Of a stretch of DNA of 52,414 nucleotides, positions 26,106-35,922 are shown piece by piece. Location of the stretch: assembly GCF_024346055.1 (NCBI RefSeq), contig NZ_JAGQCH010000022.1, forward strand, positions 1 to 52,414. Direction: 5' to 3'. The notes below the pieces were generated by a model, which was not told the origin of the DNA, did not search any database, and saw nothing but the letters and a program-made list of their open reading frames with translations. A program made the position numbers and the translations under genes. Each line of letters begins with the position of its first letter. Position 1 is the first letter of the stretch. The stretch is from Cyanobium sp. Cruz CV13-4-11. GTDB lineage: Bacteria > Cyanobacteriota > Cyanobacteriia > PCC-6307 > Cyanobiaceae.

Positions 26106-26807
26106 ATGAAACTCTCAACTGCTTTAAGCTTCTGGGGAACAGCTGGCATCGCCGCGGTCACCCTTTTGGACGCTACCCCGTCCAAAGCTACTTTGTTTAT
26201 CAATTTTATTCCTCTCAGCAACCCAGCGCAAACGCGCATCCAGGTATCCGGTACCATTAATCCATTTAATCTTGGCACCTCTTCGGCACAAACCGTAAAC
26301 CTCTTCCCAACTAGCGGAGCAAATTCGTCCAGGATAGTTGTAAGCCCGAACGACCAAGTCAGGTGGAACTACGCTCCCAGCTTAATCGCTGAACCCGGTC
26401 GTCGCTACGCTATCTCCGGATCAACTAACCCGTTTACTGGCTCTCCAACAGGTGCTCTGAGTGCTGGCTGGATAGGTTCTACCCCAAAGAACCTACCTCC
26501 GCTCGTTTTACGCACGAGCACGGCGGCCTTGGATCTCTGGCTTCCAAACGCCTTTACCGGAGGAACTACTCCCGTTAACGTAGCCAAGCCTATCTCTGCC
26601 TTTTTTGATGTCAATTTAAGCCTGGCGCAGATCGGCCTCGCCTCGCCACAAATTGTTTACACTTCTGGCACTGAGCAAATCATTCTTCGTGAAGGTCCCG
26701 CTCCAGCTCCAGGACCTTTACCTCTTCTTGGGGCCGCAGCGGCCTTTGGCTACTCACGCAAACTTCGCAACCGCATCCAAAAATCCACGCCTTCGCCTAC
26801 CGCTTGA
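26106..26807 (+). CDS. PEP-CTERM-like exported surface protein
   Basis: 233 residues from ATG 26106. The signal peptide is LSFWGTAGIAAVTLLDATPS, with cleavage near SKA. The body is rich in Ser, Thr, Asn and Pro. The C-terminus, PAPGPLPLLGAAAAFGYSRK then LRNRIQ, is a PEP-CTERM-type signal: PGPLP box, one membrane helix, basic end. This sorts exported proteins for processing, usually in exopolysaccharide producers. It is AT-richer than the core genes and followed by a clear terminator. The intact paralogue of the broken gene at 21038 in signal type, not in body. Confidence 0.75.
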   Translation: MKLSTALSFWGTAGIAAVTLLDATPSKATLFINFIPLSNPAQTRIQVSGTINPFNLGTSSAQTVNLFPTSGANSSRIVVSPNDQVRWNYAPSLIAEPGRRYAISGSTNPFTGSPTGALSAGWIGSTPKNLPPLVLRTSTAALDLWLPNAFTGGTTPVNVAKPISAFFDVNLSLAQIGLASPQIVYTSGTEQIILREGPAPAPGPLPLLGAAAAFGYSRKLRNRIQKSTPSPTA

Positions 26808-26844
26808 ATACCATCAATACATTTACTTAACATCACCACCCCAA

Positions 26845-26870
26845 AGCTCTGTAATTACAGGGCTTTTTTT
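26845..26870 (+). terminator. Rho-independent terminator
   Basis: AGCTCTGTAA (26845-26854) pairs with TTACAGGGCT (26855-26864), with one G-T pair, and a T-run to 26870. It closes the PEP-CTERM-like gene just before the next ATG at 26882. Confidence 0.88.
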
Positions 26871-26881
26871 ATTCCCTAAAC

Positions 26882-27775
26882 ATGAACGCCCGAAGCCTGA
26901 GCAGCCTTTCCTTGGTGTTTGTGGTTCTTTATGTCCTGTTGGTGGTTTCGAGTGCCATTCCCATAAAACTGTTGGATTACGACTGGCTCAATCGCGTTAC
27001 CGCCACCTTGATCAATGGCTCGAGCTTGCCACTGCTTGCGCTTTTTATCCTTGGGGTGGGAAACCTGCTCTATCCTGAAAATCAACTTCTAGATAAGCTC
27101 CGCAAGCTCTTTTCTGGCCTCGCCGTCGTGGCTGTCTACGGCTTCCTACTGCTGATTCCGCTGCACATCTTCACGGGTCTTCTTCTACAAACCACCAACT
27201 CTGATCAATTTCGCGCTCTCGATGAAGCAGAACGACAACTCAATTCCTATCGCCAGGCTGCCAATCAGGCCACCAGCGTCAGCGAGCTTCAAACACGCCT
27301 TACCAAGCTGAGTGCGCCTGTACTCAAGCCAGAAATCCTTGCCCGAACCCTTCCGGAAGTGAAGGTTCAATTGAGCTCTGCTTTCAATCAGGTTGCCGCC
27401 CAGATTGCCCAGCAGCGCAAAGCCTTAACGGCAGAAAACAGTTGGAGCACCCGCGGGCCTCAGATGTTGCGCATTGTCATGGCCTGCCTAGTGCTGGCCT
27501 TCGGCTTCGCTGCCTTTGCCCAGCCCATGCCCTCCGGCCCCCTGCTGATCGACAGCATTGAGCAGAAGCTAGGCCACTTCCGATCAATCAAACAGCAAGC
27601 GGCCAAACAGCAAGCGGCGCTTGAAGATTTGAAGAAAATGAAAGACAATCAGCGTACAATCTTTCTGGAGGCGGAGAGAGCAAAGAAGAGGAATGAGGCC
27701 GAGATGCGCAAGCAGCGTGAACGCATGAAGCGTCAAGCCGATCAGAGAAACAAGCGCAAACTTTGGGGGCGTTGA
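26882..27775 (+). CDS. HpsJ-like membrane protein
   Basis: 297 residues. Three N-terminal hydrophobic segments (SLVFVVLYVLLVVSSAIPIK, LPLLALFILGVGNLLYP, LAVVAVYGFLLLIPLHIF), a periplasmic or cytoplasmic helical part (ALDEAERQLNSYRQ), a fourth segment near residue 200 (IVMACLVLAFGFAAFA), then a strongly basic coiled-coil tail (QKLGHFRSIKQQAAKQQAAL to the end). This layout matches HpsJ-family proteins linked with hormogonium polysaccharide secretion in filamentous cyanobacteria. The link to surface proteins nearby is suggestive only. AT-richer than neighbours. Confidence 0.6.
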   Translation: MNARSLSSLSLVFVVLYVLLVVSSAIPIKLLDYDWLNRVTATLINGSSLPLLALFILGVGNLLYPENQLLDKLRKLFSGLAVVAVYGFLLLIPLHIFTGLLLQTTNSDQFRALDEAERQLNSYRQAANQATSVSELQTRLTKLSAPVLKPEILARTLPEVKVQLSSAFNQVAAQIAQQRKALTAENSWSTRGPQMLRIVMACLVLAFGFAAFAQPMPSGPLLIDSIEQKLGHFRSIKQQAAKQQAALEDLKKMKDNQRTIFLEAERAKKRNEAEMRKQRERMKRQADQRNKRKLWGR

Positions 27776-27823
27776 TCTTGGGGAATTAAGCAGTTGTCTT
27801 CTGGCTAGATACACCTCCACCTT

Positions 27824-28825
27824 TCACCCCCGCCGCAGCCAGGCAGCCGCCTCGCAAGCGTGATAGGTGAGGATCAGATCGGCGCCGGCGCGCTTGAAAC
27901 TCAGCAGGGTTTCGAGGGTCACGGCCCGTTCATCAATCCAGCCGCGTTCGGCCGCCGCCTTCACCATCGCGTATTCGCCGCTCACGTTGTAGGCGGCGAT
28001 CGGCTGCTCGCTTTCCTGGCGCAGGCGATAGATGATGTCGAGGTAGGCCAGGGCAGGCTTCACCATCAGGATGTCGGCCCCTTCGCTCTCATCGAGCTGG
28101 CACTCGAGGATCGCCTCGCGGCCATTGGCGGGATCCATCTGGTAGGTGCTCTTGTCCTTCGGGATCGGCTTACCGGAGTTGGCGCGCGGGGCCGAATCGA
28201 GGGCCTCGCGGAAGGGTCCGTAATACGCAGAGGCGTACTTGGCGGTATAGCTGATGATGCCCACCTGCTCAAAGCCCTCCTCATCGAGGGCCTCGCGGAT
28301 GGCGCCCACCCGACCATCCATCATGTCGCTCGGGCCGATCAGGTCGGCGCCGGCGCGGGCCTGGGCCACGGCCTGCTGGCAGAGGATCGACACCGTCTCA
28401 TCGTTGAGCACCACCCCCTCGCTGCTCACGATGCCGTCGTGACCATCGCAGGAATAGGGATCGAGGGCCACATCGGTCATGATCGCCATGCCGGGGTGCA
28501 CCTCCTTCAGGCGCCGGATGGCACGGGGAATCAGGCCGTGCTCGTTGAAGCATTCGGCGCCATCGTCCGTCTTGAGGCCATCGGCCACCTTGGGGAAGAG
28601 CACCACGCAGCGGATGCCCAGATCCCAGGCGCGACCCACCTCATCCACCAGCCCTTCCAGGCTCCAGCGGCTGGCACCCGGCATGGCGCCGATCGGTTCG
28701 ATGCTGGTGCCCTCGTGCACAAAGAGGGGATAGATGAAATCGGTGGGGGCGAGCTGGTGTTCCCGCACCAAGGCTCTCAGGGCCGGTGTGCGCCGCAGCC
28801 GGCGGGGACGGTAGGTGAGCTCCAT
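27824..28825 (-). CDS. hemB: Porphobilinogen synthase (ALA dehydratase)
   Basis: 333 residues from ATG 28825. It joins two 5-aminolevulinate molecules to porphobilinogen for chlorophyll, haem and bilins. Active-site lysines are in YTAKYASAYYGPFREA and ILMVKPALAYLDII. The metal region DVALDPYSCDGHDGIV lacks the triple cysteine of zinc enzymes and fits the magnesium-type enzyme usual in phototrophs. A frame from 28870 adds 15 unlike residues. No operon partner within 100 bases. Confidence 0.97.
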   Translation of the reverse strand: MELTYRPRRLRRTPALRALVREHQLAPTDFIYPLFVHEGTSIEPIGAMPGASRWSLEGLVDEVGRAWDLGIRCVVLFPKVADGLKTDDGAECFNEHGLIPRAIRRLKEVHPGMAIMTDVALDPYSCDGHDGIVSSEGVVLNDETVSILCQQAVAQARAGADLIGPSDMMDGRVGAIREALDEEGFEQVGIISYTAKYASAYYGPFREALDSAPRANSGKPIPKDKSTYQMDPANGREAILECQLDESEGADILMVKPALAYLDIIYRLRQESEQPIAAYNVSGEYAMVKAAAERGWIDERAVTLETLLSFKRAGADLILTYHACEAAAWLRRG

Positions 28826-28954
28826 GCGCGGGCGGGGGGGGCTAAGGCGGATCCTACGTATCAAGGGCAAGAGAGACGGAAGGAGCCGGGCGGCCCGAAA
28901 CGATCACGAACCTTCCCCCCGCAGCCAAAAGCAATAGACATGCCCAACCGGGCC

Positions 28955-29178
28955 TCAGCGCAGGGCATTGCCGAGCACGATCACCCCGTAGCCCACCAGC
29001 GCGGACACCCGCACCACCGTGCCTAGCCTGTTGACCCTGGCCAGGGTGGCCACGACCTCACCCTCCGCCGCCCGGGCCCGCAGGTTGCCCCCCCACACGA
29101 ACAGCAGGCCGCCTGGTCGGCAGCAGGCAGCCTCCCGGCGGGTTGACTCACCAACACCAGCGCCATGAGAGCACCCAT
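28955..29178 (-). pseudogene. Small two-helix membrane protein, probably frameshifted
   Basis: From ATG 29178 the frame gives a hydrophobic helix (MGALMALVLVSQPAG). A second frame gives LLFVWGGNLRARAAEGEVVA and a second helix, VRVSALVGYGVIVLGNALR, ending at 28955. Joined, they would make one small two-helix protein of the type found in this place in related genomes (possibly DUF3188), but I cannot confirm this. Alternatively the second frame alone is the gene from an upstream start. It runs in the direction of hemB. Confidence 0.35.
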
Positions 29179-29276
29179 CACCCAGAGCAGCGGGCGGCGG
29201 GCGGCGGCGATGGAGCAGCGCCGGCATCAGGGCGCCAACGGAAGCCCCTCGATCCTGGCGCGGCTGGTGAATGGCG

Positions 29277-30251
29277 TCAGAGGCGGGCCGAGCTGGCCCA
29301 GCCTTGGCGGGGATCGCTGCTGCGGTTGCGGCGCAGCTCCTCCAGCAGTTCCCGCTCGCGCTCGCTGAGGTTTTCCGGCATGCGCAGCACCGGGCTGAGC
29401 AGCAGGTCGCCGCGGCCCTCCTTGAGCGGCCAACCCTTGCCCTTGAGCCGCAGGCTGCGGCCGAGGGTCATGCCGGGGGGCACCTGGATGGTGGCTTCCC
29501 CATCGGGGGTGGCCACCCGCACCTCACCGCCGAGGGCCAGTTCATCGAGGCTCAAGGGAAGCTCGGCCCGCAGCTGGTCGCCATCGAGGCGCCAGACGGG
29601 ATGGGGCTGGAGCTTGAGGGTGAGATAGAGATCGCCGCGGCGACCGGTGCCCGGCTGCAGGTTGCCCTTGCCCTTCAGCCGCAGGCGGCTGCCGTCCTTG
29701 ACACCGGCGGGGATGCGCACCTGCACCCGCTCTTCGTTGACGGCCAGGGTGCGCTCACAGCCGCGGAAGGCATCGGCCACCGGCAGGCTGATCGTGGCTT
29801 CCGCATCGAGCTGCACCTGGGTGGAGCGTTCGGCACCGCCGCCACCGAATCCAGTGTGGAAACCACCGGGAAAACCGCTGCCGAAGCCGAAACCACCGGG
29901 GGCACCGGCCGCGGCGCCGCCACCGAAACGGCCCAGCAGATCGTTGATGAAGTCGTCGAAGTTGCCGTAACGGCCGAAGTCGACATCGACCCCGGGAGCG
30001 CCGCCGCCACCGCCCATCTGGTTCCAGTACTGGCCGAACTGCTCGTAGCGACGGCGTTTCTCGGGATCGGAAAGCACTTCATAGGCTTCGCTGATCTCCT
30101 TGAAACGGGCCTCGGCGGAGGCATCGTCAGGATTCACATCCGGGTGGTACTGACGGGCCAACTTGCGGAAGGCGCGCTTGATGCCATCGGCATCGGTGCC
30201 CCTCTCGACACCCAGAACCTTGAAATAGTCGCGGTACCCATTCACGCTCAT
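29277..30251 (-). CDS. DnaJ-type co-chaperone without zinc finger (CbpA-like)
   Basis: 324 residues. J domain at 1-75 with YHPDVN and the HPD triad, a Gly/Phe-rich linker near 100-145 ([19 protein letters not shown]), and two C-terminal substrate-binding barrels ([20 protein letters not shown], then [20 protein letters not shown]). The CxxCxGxG zinc centre is absent, as in CbpA. It stimulates DnaK and receives unfolded proteins. ATG 30251 begins [15 protein letters not shown], the family start. It diverges from the thioredoxin-fold gene. Confidence 0.93.
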   Translation of the reverse strand: MSVNGYRDYFKVLGVERGTDADGIKRAFRKLARQYHPDVNPDDASAEARFKEISEAYEVLSDPEKRRRYEQFGQYWNQMGGGGGAPGVDVDFGRYGNFDDFINDLLGRFGGGAAAGAPGGFGFGSGFPGGFHTGFGGGGAERSTQVQLDAEATISLPVADAFRGCERTLAVNEERVQVRIPAGVKDGSRLRLKGKGNLQPGTGRRGDLYLTLKLQPHPVWRLDGDQLRAELPLSLDELALGGEVRVATPDGEATIQVPPGMTLGRSLRLKGKGWPLKEGRGDLLLSPVLRMPENLSERERELLEELRRNRSSDPRQGWASSARL

Positions 30252-30399
30252 CTCGTCACGCTCATGTCGCCAGGGCGCCCGTCACCGACCAACCCGGCGA
30301 TTCTCCCAGTCCTGGCGTGGATTTCACAGCTCCCGGCAGGGCGGAAGCCCGTACGGGCCAGGGCGAGCAGCCTAGATTTTCTCCTCTGTCCATCCGCCG

Positions 30400-30876
30400 A
30401 TGCGCTTGTCGTCCCCCTCCAGGAAAGCCACCCGCCCGGCGCGGCTGAGGCCCCTGCTGCTCACGGGCGGACTCCCCACCCTGCTGGGGTGCGCGCTGAC
30501 CTTCACCCCCCCTGCCCATGGGGGCCAGGCCGGAGGGTCCACCACCCCCACGCTGGGGGAAGCCCTGGCGCCGTCCGACAGCGCCCAGATGGAGCTGACC
30601 GAGCACCTGCGGCGCATCGGGGCCGTGTTCTATGGCGCCTGGTGGTGCCCGGCCTGCTTCCGCCAGAAAAGCCTGTTCGGCCAGCAGGCGGGTGATCAGC
30701 TGCCCTATGTGGAATGCGACAAGACCAAGGAGGGTCGGGAGCGCTGCCAGGAGGCGGGCATCAAGGCTTACCCCACCTGGGTCCTGGGCAGCAAGCGGGT
30801 GGAAGGGGTACAGACGATCGAGGAGCTGAAGCGCTGGAGCGGTTACGCCAAGGCGCCGGCTGGGGGCACCCCCTGA
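30400..30876 (+). CDS. Exported thioredoxin-fold protein
   Basis: 158 residues. The N-terminus is basic and then hydrophobic (RPLLLTGGLPTLLGCALTF), a signal or lipoprotein anchor with LLGC as possible lipobox. The domain from about residue 68 holds FYGAWWCPACFRQKSLFG with the CxxC active site and AYPTWVLGSKRVEG with the cis-proline. It resembles the thioredoxin module of cyanobacterial VKOR-type oxidases, which oxidise thiols of exported proteins. Here no VKOR membrane domain is attached, so it acts separately. Two other cysteines (VECDKTKEGRERC) could pair. Confidence 0.8.
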   Translation: MRLSSPSRKATRPARLRPLLLTGGLPTLLGCALTFTPPAHGGQAGGSTTPTLGEALAPSDSAQMELTEHLRRIGAVFYGAWWCPACFRQKSLFGQQAGDQLPYVECDKTKEGRERCQEAGIKAYPTWVLGSKRVEGVQTIEELKRWSGYAKAPAGGTP

Positions 30877-31030
30877 GCGGCACCCTGGCGTGCATTGGCT
30901 GCTGCGGAACGTGCCCTCCAGCTGTTGTTCAGGTGTGGAATCCAGGCTGACAGCCCTGCTGATTTGGTATTGCCAACAAATCCTTTTCTGCAGAACACTG
31001 AAACCTGTCTGGAACCAATCTCCTCACCTC

Positions 31031-31381
31031 ATGGACAGGAAGGAATCAACACTTCCTGCCCGAGAACCGAGGTTTTCAGCACCTTTTTTCCAGATCCTCA
31101 TAAGAGTTGAGCTATTTATTCGGGATAATTGTTATTTGGGACACCTTCGGGATGGGAGTCGCTCCGGGGCCTGCATCCGCAGCTTCCAGCCGGTTCCCAC
31201 GGGATCGCCGGCCCAGATCCGTTTCCACGACCCTTCCGATGAGGAGATCATCGAGACGAGGGTAGAGCTGGTCTGGATGAACCAACTCAGGGGTGCCCAC
31301 TACTCAGGTCTCAGATTTGAAGAGGGTTTTGACATCACCAAGACCTTTCTCAGACTCCTGCTCAAGGCCGAGGAGTCCTGA
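31031..31381 (+). CDS. PilZ-domain protein, copy 3
   Basis: 116 residues from ATG 31031. Basic motif AREPRFSAPF at the N-terminus and LRDGSRSGACI (DxSxxG) near residue 40 are the c-di-GMP contacts, with barrel strands AQIRFHDPSDEEIIETRVEL and YSGLRFEEG. A longer frame from 30890 adds residues not related to PilZ. It is not a close copy of the two at 7245 and 8478. It faces the GGDEF-EAL gene at 31817, which could make or split its ligand. A hairpin at 31390-31407 follows. Confidence 0.8.
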   Translation: MDRKESTLPAREPRFSAPFFQILIRVELFIRDNCYLGHLRDGSRSGACIRSFQPVPTGSPAQIRFHDPSDEEIIETRVELVWMNQLRGAHYSGLRFEEGFDITKTFLRLLLKAEES

Positions 31382-31816
31382 CGGTCCAACGCCCCCCTGC
31401 GGGGGCGGGTCCATGCGCCCCATCTCTGCAGCGGATGAGGATCGCCTGCGGCTCGGTCGCCGGGTCGGTGCCAGCCGATCCAGCCATTGGCCATGGCAAC
31501 TGAGGTCCCTCGGCCTGGCCAGCCTGTTCCGTCAGCGCCGGTACAGTCCCGCGCCCAACGGGCGCCACCACCAACTGCTGTGCCGCCCCACCGTGGAGGA
31601 CCCGGGCGGAACGAAGAACGTTCCTGTGCGGATCCGGGGATCCGAAGCCCAGGTCGCGTTCCACCACGCCAGTCAGAGTCGCAGGAGCCTCAGCTTCACC
31701 GAGCGGCAGATCACCCCGAGCAGGGGCAGCGGCGCCCTCATCACCTCCGGGCGGTGCCGCAGACGCCCCGTTCCCTGCGGGTGTTTCCGCCCGGGGCCTG
31801 AGACCCGCGGCGGGAC
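31382..31816. other. Intergenic with two strong inverted repeats
   Basis: CGCCCCC-CTGC-GGGGGCG (31390-31407) stands 9 bases after the PilZ stop. GGCCTGAG with CTCAGGCC, plus inner CCCG/CGGG (31795-31823), lies at the end of the convergent GGDEF-EAL gene. Neither has a good T-run; both may mark transcript ends. Open frames between them are not convincing. Confidence 0.45.
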
Positions 31817-34448
31817 TCAGGCCGGAGCCTGGGGACTTGCGGGCAGCGGATGGATCACGGGCTCGATCTCCTGCCAGGGGCGCGGCCTGGAGAACAGGTA
31901 GCCCTGAAACTTCTCGACCCCAAGCTGCGCCAGGATCTTCAGGGTTTCAGAACGCTCCACACCCTCGGCCACCAGGGAGATACCGAGATTCCGGGCCAAG
32001 GAAATGATCAATACCACGATGCCTTGAACATAAGGATCTTTATCCATGACATCCACAAAGGAGCGGTCGATCTTGATCTCATCAGGACGCAGCTCACTGA
32101 GCAACGTGAGGGATGAATAGCCAGTACCGAAATCATCAAGAGAAATTCGTACGCCCCGCTGCCGCAGCCCCGAAAGGTTGTTGCGCATGACCAACGTGGC
32201 TTCCAGCACGGCCCGTTCGGTGATCTCGTTGGTGAGAGCCTGAGGTTCGATATCATGGCTGGCGAGCTGCTCGTCAAGCAGCTGCAGCAGGTGTTGATCG
32301 GAAAGCTGGGTGGGGTAGAGATTCACCGCCAAACACAGACCCGGGATACCCTGACGCAGAGCAGCGAAGTCGCTCAGGCTACAACGCAGGATGGCTTCCC
32401 AGAGAACGCCGAGCTGGCGATGCTTCTGTGCCAAGTCAAGAAACTCCTCGGGTGGAATCATCCCCCGGTTGAGATGGTGCCAGCGGGCCAAGGCCTCGAC
32501 CGCCAGGATGTTGTTGTTGCCATCAACAATTGGCTGAAACTCCACCTGAAGCTGCTGCTTCCGCACCGCTGCCATCAGATCGAGATAGAGCTGATAGGTC
32601 TCGAGTTCACTGCATTGATCGGCAACATCGAAAATGGCGATGCGGGAGTGTTTGTGCCGCTTGGCCCTGTACATGGCAATATCGGACTGCTGCATCGCCT
32701 GGGGTGTTGCGGTCACCCGTGGATCGATCAAGGCGATGCCAATGCTGAGGCTCACCTCGATCGGGATGCCATCGACCCGAACCGATTTGGCAAGGGAGGC
32801 TGTGATACGGCTGGCCAAGGCGTGGGCGGTGGCCCGCTGCACCTCCTCGCTGGGGGGGCTGATGTCGCTGAGATCCATCAGGATCGCCAATTCATCCCCC
32901 CCCGTAACGGCAAAGGAAGTCATTGGGGCGCAGCAACTGCCGCAGTCGCTGCGCCACGATCGTCAGCACATTGTCGCCGAAGCTGTGGCCGAAGGTGTCG
33001 TTGATCTCCTTGAAACGATCCACATCAACGAACAGCACGGCGTAGCGAGTTCCCCGCTCACAGTTGGTGCTGGCCACCAGGGCCAGCTGGTCGAGAAAGA
33101 AGCGCCGGTTGGGAAGCTGGGTGAGGGGATCGATCAGGGCCAGGGTCTGGGCACTGTCGAGAAACTCCTGGAACTGGCTGGCCAGACGCTCCAGGCGATC
33201 GTCCACATCCCCGAGCCGGGTGACGGAGGGCGCCGCTGCGCCACTAAGGACCTTCCGCTCTGCCATCGCGAAGCCCGCAGCGACCCCGGGCTTGCCGCTT
33301 CGGGTGGCGTGGTCGTCTTGATCGGGACCCGGGGGCAGCGGTGGCTGGCCATGGAGCTGGCGCAGGTGCAGCAGGCGCCCCAGTGCCTGACGCCCCTGGG
33401 ATGCCGCCGGGGAGTTAAGCCCCATCTGGGCGTGCAACTGGTCCAGCTCGCGGCAGACCCGGCGGATGCGTCCATCGGCCAGGCGTTCGCGGAGGCGGCT
33501 GCGGAGGCGCTGGCGGCGACGCTCCAGCAGCAGGATGGAGCGGAAGCCGAGCAGCCCGAGGACCAGGGCCAGGGCGAGCAGCAGATCCTCGAGCAGCACC
33601 CGGGCCAGGATCGGCAGCAGGGGCCGGGGCCGGAAGGCCAGCAGAGCTCCACCGTCGCCATGGATCAGAGGGCGGATCGACTCGGGTGGAACCAGGATTG
33701 GGTCCCGGCCCTGGCCCGCAGGCAGCCAGATCACATTGGCCTGGAAGGATTGGAGGCTGCGGCGGATTCCCTCGTTGTAATCGTCGCGGATGAGGGGATC
33801 CAAGAACGCCAGCGTGCCCCGCCGTGGCGCCGTGCTGTTGCTGTTGGAGATCGACGTCACCACACCGATGTAGTCCTGGCCGCCTGGATCGCGGCAGAGC
33901 AGCCGCACGGAGTTGGCCATGGTCCTGAGTTCCGAGAGACCACCGCGGGCGCAGCGCACCAGGGCGGCCATCTCCCTGGGCTGATGGCTCCGCAGGGCAT
34001 AGGTGAGCACGGGCTTGCCGGCCTCGTTGAGCACCAGCATCACCATGCCGCCATTGAACAGGGCGGTGGTCTGGATATCGGTGATCGGAAAGCGTGGGTT
34101 GGTCCCGCTCACGAAGCCATAGAGACTGTCCCAGCGCCCCCAGTCGAGGGTGGCCCGGGAGAGCGATCCATAGGCCACTTCCACGATCCCCTGTCCCTCC
34201 TGGAGGCTGCGTGACTGCTCGTGCAGCTTCGCGGTTAAACGTTGGCTGAAGTGAATCACAACCAGCGGCAAAAGCAGCGCCAGCGAAACGGCCAGGGCGG
34301 TGCCCGCGACAGCCCTCGAAGGCCTGGAGTGGAGCTCTTCCTTCCACCAGGAGCGCATCAGGCGATGCAGCGAGGTCTTCGGAGATCTCGCCGGTTGTTG
34401 CGGACAACTGTGGTTGTGCCGTTGTTTTCGGGGGAAGTCCAGTGTCAC
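31817..34448 (-). pseudogene. CHASE4-GGDEF-EAL c-di-GMP enzyme, frameshifted at a G8 tract (may be switchable)
   Basis: The frame from 34448 has a membrane helix (VAGTALAVSLALLLPLVVIH), a CHASE4-like sensor outside the membrane (TLDWGRWDSLYGFV), a second helix near residue 295, and a GGDEF domain (LALIDPLTQLPNRRFFLDQL, VDVDRFKEINDTFGH). At 32896-32903 there are eight C (eight G in the gene), and the frame ends at CRYGGG. With seven G it would read RYGGDELAILM and go on to a full EAL domain: EALARW, NEITERAVLE, DDFGTGYSS, KIDRSFV. So one base at the catalytic GGD codons decides between a truncated and a full protein of about 870 residues. Confidence 0.85.
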
Positions 34449-34759
34449 TCTCAGCGAAGGTCCACGATTCCTCGGCCACGGCCACGAGGGTGGCGTGCTG
34501 TGCAGGCACCTCCATCCTGAAGGCTATAGCTTTCGCTCCTGCGGTCAGCACCTACGCCTGCCGGGCCGATGGTGACAGCACGGTCCCTGGCCGTTCCCGT
34601 CCACGGGCAACCACGGTGCAGCGGTTGACCAGGGGGCAACCCGGCCAGGCGATGCGGGTGGCGGTGCCGGTGCCGGTGCCGTGAAGGACGGGGCGGAGGT
34701 CCTCGCCCTGGAGCCGCCACTGTTCAAAGGGAAAGGGCCCTTCCAGGCCCCATGGGTCA
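34449..34759. other. Intergenic, no gene seen
   Basis: It contains a short GGTGCC-repeat run near 34662-34682 but no convincing open frame. It must hold the promoter of the GGDEF-EAL gene and the end of ssrA. Confidence 0.5.
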
Positions 34760-35045
34760 TTTGGGTGACAAGGCTGACCTCACCCCGTCTCCGTTAAGAG
34801 TGTCAGGCAGCCACGGGGGCGGCTTGACGGGAGAAACGAACGATGTTGTTCGCTGTTACGGGTTCGCTCTTACCGAGCAGGCTTCAGTCACCCTCCTCAT
34901 GCCCCGTCGAAACCATTGCAGCCCCGGGATGACGGACCGGCCAAAGCCGGCGGGTCGGAGGGGGGAATGGAGCTGAGCGGAATCGAACCGCTGTCCGAGA
35001 CACTGGTGTGGACCACCTAGTTCGTCCGAAGACGAGCCTGTTCAT
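34760..35045 (-). ncRNA. ssrA: Circularly permuted two-piece tmRNA
   Basis: On the minus strand, the acceptor piece comes first and ends with the T arm GGACAGCGGTTCGATTCC and GCTCAGCTCCA (to about 34968). A spacer follows, and the coding piece starts at 34925 with GGGGCTGCAATGGTTTCGAC. The 5' GGGGCTG pairs with CAGCTCC of the acceptor piece (one G-U). The tag frame at 34853-34803 reads ANNIVRFSRQAAPVAA plus stop. This permuted order is known in the Synechococcus/Prochlorococcus lineage. It rescues stalled ribosomes. Outer ends are approximate. Confidence 0.95.
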
Positions 35046-35100
35046 CTTGCCACCTTCGGGCCGCCTACGCTCCGGTCCACTGGCCGGGGAAAGATCGCCG

Positions 35101-35913
35101 ATGGCTGAGCAGGGATCCGACTCGGCCGTTGTGGTGGCCGTGCCGGCGCGGCTGGCCTCGTCACGGTTGCCGGGCAAGGTGATGGCCGATGTCGGCGGCC
35201 AGCCGATGCTGCGCCACGTGCTGGAGCGTTGCGGCCAGGCTCGGGGCGTGGCGGCGGTGCTGGCCTGCAGCGACAGCGCCGAGGTGCTGGACGCCGTTCG
35301 ATGCTGGGGATTCGAAGCCCTGGTGACCTCTGAGCACTGCAGCAGCGGCAGCGAGCGGCTGGCCTCCGTGCTGGCGGACCTGGTGGCTGCCGGTGGCGCA
35401 ACGCCGGAGCGCACGTTGGTGATCAACGTGCAGGCTGATCAGCCCCTGCTGGATCCAGCCATTCTCGAAACGATGATCGCTGAGGCCTCTGGAGCGGCGG
35501 CTGGGGCCCCTGGGGCGGCCGTCTGGTTGCCAGTGATCACACCGGTCTACCCACTGGTTCCGGACAAGATTCACGATCCCAACGTTGTGAAGGTGCAACG
35601 CGCCGCCGATGGTCGGGCGATCACCTTCTCCCGCAGTGCCCTGCCCCACGTGCGCGACCTGACGCCAGAGCACTGGCACAGCCGCACCACCTACTGGGGC
35701 CACGTGGGCATCTACGGCTATCGCGCCGATGTCCTGGCCGGCTGGAGCGGGTTGCCCCCGTCACCGCTGGAACGGCTGGAGAAGCTCGAGCAGCTGCGCC
35801 TGATCGAAGCCGGCATCCCGATCGCCACCTTTCGCGTGGCGGCCGATTGCTTTTCAGTGGACACCCCCGCCCAGCTGGAGCAGGCCCGTGCCCTGTTCCG
35901 GTCACAGGCCTGA
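35101..35913 (+). CDS. kdsB: 3-deoxy-manno-octulosonate (Kdo) cytidylyltransferase
   Basis: 270 residues. It activates Kdo as CMP-Kdo. Motifs are VAVPARLASSRLPGKVMADV (nucleotide binding), NVQADQPLLDP (metal Asp), FSRSALPHVRD, and THRT-like YWGHVGIYGYRADVL. The C-terminal EKLEQLRLIEAGIPI is the family end. ATG 35101 opens the family start. It converges on kdsC, with stops 9 bases apart, and diverges from ssrA. Together with kdsA, kdsC and kdsD it completes CMP-Kdo synthesis. Confidence 0.95.
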   Translation: MAEQGSDSAVVVAVPARLASSRLPGKVMADVGGQPMLRHVLERCGQARGVAAVLACSDSAEVLDAVRCWGFEALVTSEHCSSGSERLASVLADLVAAGGATPERTLVINVQADQPLLDPAILETMIAEASGAAAGAPGAAVWLPVITPVYPLVPDKIHDPNVVKVQRAADGRAITFSRSALPHVRDLTPEHWHSRTTYWGHVGIYGYRADVLAGWSGLPPSPLERLEKLEQLRLIEAGIPIATFRVAADCFSVDTPAQLEQARALFRSQA

Positions 35914-35922
35914 GGACCCTGA

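Noticed and set aside
34662-34682. GGTGCC repeat run as a regulatory element
   Set aside because: Short simple repeat in a GC-rich intergenic region with no symmetry to a known site.
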